From assembly GCA_963764825.1 (NCBI GenBank), contig CAVXUA010000004.1:1-64000 (forward strand): a stretch of DNA of 64,000 nucleotides, in the 5' to 3' direction. The notes under the pieces are model-generated. The model was not told the origin of the DNA. It ran no database searches and was given only the letters and a program-made list of their open reading frames with translations. Source of the stretch: JAZGGS01 sp963764825 (GTDB lineage Bacteria; Bacteroidota; Ignavibacteria; Ignavibacteriales; Ignavibacteriaceae). Shown here in pieces: positions 61,256 to 64,000 of the stretch (position 1 is its first letter; each line of letters begins with the position of its first letter). Position numbers and translations under genes: made by a program.

Positions 61256-61606
61256 ATGTCCAGTCACTTAATCGCTCATGTAGAAATTCCAGCCACTGAT
61301 TTAGATAGGGAAAGTTTGTTTCTCAAAAACGTGTTTGGCTGGGAGTTTAAAGAATTTGGAAAAGGATATTTACTGTTTAATAATAAGAAGGGAATAATGG
61401 TTGGGCTGCGAGAAGTTGATAATGTTATTGCAGGTGATACAACTGTTTTCCACGTTAACATAACCGATATTGATGAGGTGCTAAAAAAAGTAAAAGAAAC
61501 CGGTGGAAAAGTTAAAAGAGAGAAAACGATAATACCTGCAATGGGTTGGTATGCATTAATTACCGATCCTGATGGAAGTACAATCGGATTGTATCAAAAG
61601 AACTAA
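61256..61606 (+). CDS. VOC-superfamily (glyoxalase-like) protein
   Basis: 116 residues of the vicinal oxygen chelate fold: HVEIPATDLDRESLFLKNVFGWEFK, KGIMVGLREVD, DTTVFHVNITDIDEVLKKVKETGGKV, WYALITDPDGSTIGLYQ. Metal ligands are visible at the N-terminal His and C-terminal region. The reaction is unknown. AAGGAAAAAG precedes the ATG. Confidence 0.85.
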   Translation: MSSHLIAHVEIPATDLDRESLFLKNVFGWEFKEFGKGYLLFNNKKGIMVGLREVDNVIAGDTTVFHVNITDIDEVLKKVKETGGKVKREKTIIPAMGWYALITDPDGSTIGLYQKN

Positions 61607-61618
61607 GCAGTTACGTTA

Positions 61619-61710
61619 GCTGTCATTCTGAACGAAGCATTATCCAAGTGAAGAATCTTTACAGAAAATTTAATCACTAGATTCTTCGCTACGCTCAGAA
61701 TGACAGTGCT
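61619..61710. repeat. Imperfect inverted repeat of the TGTCATTCTGA type
   Basis: Arms of about 40 and 32 bases: TGTCATTCTGAACGAAGC with GAAGAATCT on the left, and the complementary AGATTCTTCGCTACGCTCAGAATGACA on the right. It lies between convergent VOC and OsmC genes and may act as terminator. The family of motifs is common as scattered repeats in related genomes; this is from memory. Confidence 0.7.
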
Positions 61711-61719
61711 AAACAATAA

Positions 61720-62148
61720 TTACTTTGCTTCTTCAATTCTGTAAGAGTGATTTATTTCCATTGCTTTTTCAAATATTGCAGTTACTCCGCAATAGGTAGT
61801 TTGCGAGAGTTCGATTGCTCTTTCAACATCGTTAGCTTTTATATCTTTTCCATAAAACACATATTCCAAATCAATTTTTGAATATACTTTAGGATGCTCT
61901 TCGGTCATCTCGGCAGAAATATTAATCTCAAAATCATCCAATTTAGTTCGCTTCTTCTGAAGAATTGAAACAACATCACTCGCTGTACAGCCAGCCAGAC
62001 TAAGAAGAAGTAGTTCTTTTGGTCTTATTCCTGCATCGCTTCCGCCAAAGTTTTCCGGTCCATCCATTGTAATCCAATGATTTGAATCGGTTTTACCTGC
62101 GAAAGAAATTCCCTTTATTTGCTTTAAATATGCTTTTGAAGTTGCCAT
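61720..62148 (-). CDS. OsmC-family protein
   Basis: 142 residues. Family features: GAxDAGIRPKELLLLSLAGCTASDVVSIL with the reactive Cys in LAGCTASDVV, then KLDDFEINISAEM, and the second Cys in QTTYCGVTAIFEKA. OsmC-like proteins detoxify organic peroxides or handle thiols. AGGATAATC precedes the ATG. Next to dodecin, no obvious joint pathway. Confidence 0.9.
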   Translation of the reverse strand: MATSKAYLKQIKGISFAGKTDSNHWITMDGPENFGGSDAGIRPKELLLLSLAGCTASDVVSILQKKRTKLDDFEINISAEMTEEHPKVYSKIDLEYVFYGKDIKANDVERAIELSQTTYCGVTAIFEKAMEINHSYRIEEAK

Positions 62149-62297
62149 GATTATCCTTTCAGAAATATTTTTAATTTAAATATGTATGATGATTGTTAAT
62201 AGATTAAGTTTCCGATATCATATTAATTGTAATTTATAAGCCAACTTATTATTATTAGTTTTATAGTAATCACAATAAAAACAGAAAGGTAAATTAA

Positions 62298-62507
62298 ATG
62301 CCAGAACACGTTTATAAACATATTGAATTAACCGGTTCTTCAAAAACCAGTATTGAAGAAGCAATACAAAATGCGCTTACTAAAGCTGCAACCACTGTAC
62401 GCAATATGAGATGGTATGTTGTAACTGAAACAAGAGGCTACATTGAAAACAACGTTGTTGCCTACCACCAGGTTACAATAAAAATTGGTTTTACTCTAGA
62501 GGATTAG
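62298..62507 (+). CDS. Dodecin
   Basis: 69-residue flavin-binding protein (EHVYKHIELTGSSKTSIEEAIQ, ATTVRNMRWYVVTETRGYI, YHQVTIKIGFTLED). Twelve copies form a shell that binds FMN, riboflavin or lumichrome. AGAAAGG precedes the ATG. Monocistronic. Confidence 0.92.
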   Translation: MPEHVYKHIELTGSSKTSIEEAIQNALTKAATTVRNMRWYVVTETRGYIENNVVAYHQVTIKIGFTLED

Positions 62508-62555
62508 TGATAGTTCGTGGTATAAATTTCAGCCACGAATTTCACGAATTAAAAT

Positions 62556-63996
62556 TCAATTTATTTCTTGTAACTTTTCCTGAATTAGTTCTTTCGCAGA
62601 GTTAACGTGATTTTCGAAGGTTCTCAATCCCGAAATTGATATTCTTATCACATACTTTCCGTTTAGTTTTGTGTGAGACAAAAAAAGTTTTCCGCTTTCA
62701 TTTATTTTATTAAGAAGTTTTTCATTCAAAGCATTTAGTTCATTTTCATCAATCGATAATGTTTTGGATGAGCACGGAAACAAACCACTCCAAAATCTGT
62801 TGGAGCCATTCGTTCAAAATCGGGATGAGAATCAATCCACCCGGCAAACTCTTTTGCTAAACGAAGATGTTCCTTAATCCTGTTTCTTATTCCTTCCACT
62901 CCAAAATGCCTTATTATAAACCAAAGTTTTAATGCACGGAATCTTCTGCCAAGCTGAATTCCGTAATCCATAAAATCAGTAGCTCCTTTTTCTTCACCTT
63001 TTAGATATTCAGCACTTAAACTAAAAGCGCGTTTTAGCACTTCCGGTTTTTTTGTGTAGAAAATGCTCAGATCAATTGGTGTGAACATCCATTTATGAGG
63101 ATTTATTACAAGCGAATCAGCGTTTTCAATTCCATCAAATATCCATCGCATTTCCGGCAAAACAGCAGCAGTTCCTGCATAAGCTGCATCAACATGAAGC
63201 CAGAGATTTTCTTTTAAACATATTTTCGAAATATCTTTTACAGGATCAACACTTGTTGTAGAAGTTGTGCCAACAGTTGCAACTACACAAAATGGCAAGC
63301 CATCCATCTTTTCTATCTTCGTTTATTGCTTTTTGAAGTTCAGCAGGAATCATTTTAAAATCTTTATCAACAGGAATTTTTCTAATTCCTTCCAACCCGA
63401 TACCAAGAGTAACCGCACTTTTATCAATTGAAAAATGAGCTTGCTCTGAAAAGTATAATCTTAAACGCGGCACATCTTTTCTTCCTGATAATCCTTTTTC
63501 TCTCAACATTATTCCATTCAACTGTTCTCTTGCAGCTGCAATTGCGTGCATAGAACTTACTGATGCCGTATCATAAATAATTCCCCAGAGATTATCGGGT
63601 AATGCAAGCATTTTCTTGAACCAGCTAAGCGTTACCTCTTCGAGCTCCGTTGCAGCTGGGCAAGTATGCCATGCCATTCCGTTTACATTTAAACCCGCAG
63701 ATAAAAGTTCCGCCAAAATTCCGGGTCCGCTAGAAGTTGAATTAAAATAAGCCATAAAATCAGGATGATTCCAATGGGTAATGCCGGGAATAATATTTAT
63801 CTTCAAAATCTTTCATTACATTTTCTAGGGATTCACTTTTTTCGGGAGGATCTGATGGAAGGTTTGATTTTATTTCTCCGGGTTTAACTACAGGAAGTAC
63901 TTTATAGTTTTCAATTCCTTCTAAATAATTTGCAATCCAATCAACTAATTGATGACCATATTTTCTAAAATCATCAACAGGCATATCGCCTATCAC
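62556..63996 (-). CDS. PLP-dependent decarboxylase, group II (aromatic amino acid type; frameshifted, start at edge)
   Basis: PLP enzyme of the DDC/tryptophan decarboxylase family. Visible: DFRKYGHQLVDWIANYLEGI, HWNHPDFMAYFNSTSSGPGILAELLSAGLN, HVDAAYAGTAAVLPEMRWIFDGIENADS and the PLP lysine in NPHKWMFTPIDLS. The C-terminal end reads VNSAKELIQEKLQEIN. Frameshifts near 62745, 63290 and 63790. GTG 63994-63996 is the leftmost possible start; the true start may lie outside. The product could be tryptamine, phenethylamine or similar. Confidence 0.88.
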
Positions 63997-64000
63997 AGGA

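Noticed and set aside
1..64000. Broken genes as pseudogenes or programmed frameshifts
   Set aside because: Too many genes, essential ones included, with resolved breaks mostly in A/T runs and intact motifs on both sides; no slippery-site plus structure pattern was consistent.
1..64000. CRISPR arrays, prophage, IS elements, rRNA
   Set aside because: No regularly spaced repeats, transposase motifs, phage structural genes or rRNA sequence were found.

Overview
The window is a low-GC bacterial chromosome segment. It most likely comes from the Ignavibacteria branch of the Bacteroidota/Chlorobi group. The basis is four secreted proteins with type IX secretion (T9SS) sorting tails of the NYPNPFNP...KKMxLMK kind, a single-membrane-subunit succinate dehydrogenase operon, several TTG starts, and a large multiheme cytochrome locus. 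This placement is inferred from the sequence alone.

Layout. 1-3321 (minus): ftsH (cut by the left edge), hpt, tilS and greA. 3433-9651: three T9SS cargo proteins, an M1 aminopeptidase, a reprolysin-like M12 metalloprotease and a PNGase F-like glycoamidase. 9738-13401 (minus): an AddB-type nuclease coupled to a CYTH-domain gene. 13544-20903: envelope and housekeeping genes, namely a small outer-membrane protein, a thioredoxin-like protein, an M14 carboxypeptidase, a zinc-ribbon protein, rpsU, a LOG-family protein, a PBP4-type peptidase, secG, a Met-type CAT tRNA and an M48 lipoprotein protease. 20896-23923: obgE and a very acidic neighbour.

24041-41795 is the bioenergetic core. The sdhCAB operon runs left. 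Diverging to the right are a b-type membrane cytochrome, a TPR protein, a Rieske protein, cytochrome b, a membrane-anchored cytochrome with nine CxxCH motifs, a DUF2339-like membrane protein, a ferredoxin/flavin oxidoreductase, a cytochrome with 20 CxxCH motifs, a cytochrome with 37 CxxCH motifs, and an outer-membrane beta-barrel ending in Phe. Read together this looks like a route from the quinol pool across the periplasm to an outer-membrane porin-cytochrome conduit, so extracellular electron transfer is the leading hypothesis. The 37-heme protein is built from about 12 tandem three-heme units and is the most striking object here.

41874-64000: a T9SS-tailed papain-like protease; a cobalamin riboswitch controlling a BtuB-like receptor and a DUF6580-like membrane protein; a HAD phosphatase; an ATP-grasp ligase divergent from a C39-like peptidase; an isochorismatase; TPR and Yip1 proteins; a lipoprotein; a probable TetR-regulated operon (regulator, SDR-like reductase, LolA-like protein, two MacB/FtsX permeases, ATPase, outer-membrane protein); a methyltransferase, a VOC protein, OsmC and dodecin; and a PLP decarboxylase cut by the right edge.

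Caution: about 30 genes, including essential ones (ftsH, tilS, sdhA, sdhC), are broken by single-base shifts, several of them demonstrably in A/T runs. Each gene reads through with full family conservation once one base is added or removed. I treat these as uncorrected sequencing indels and give each gene its whole span.
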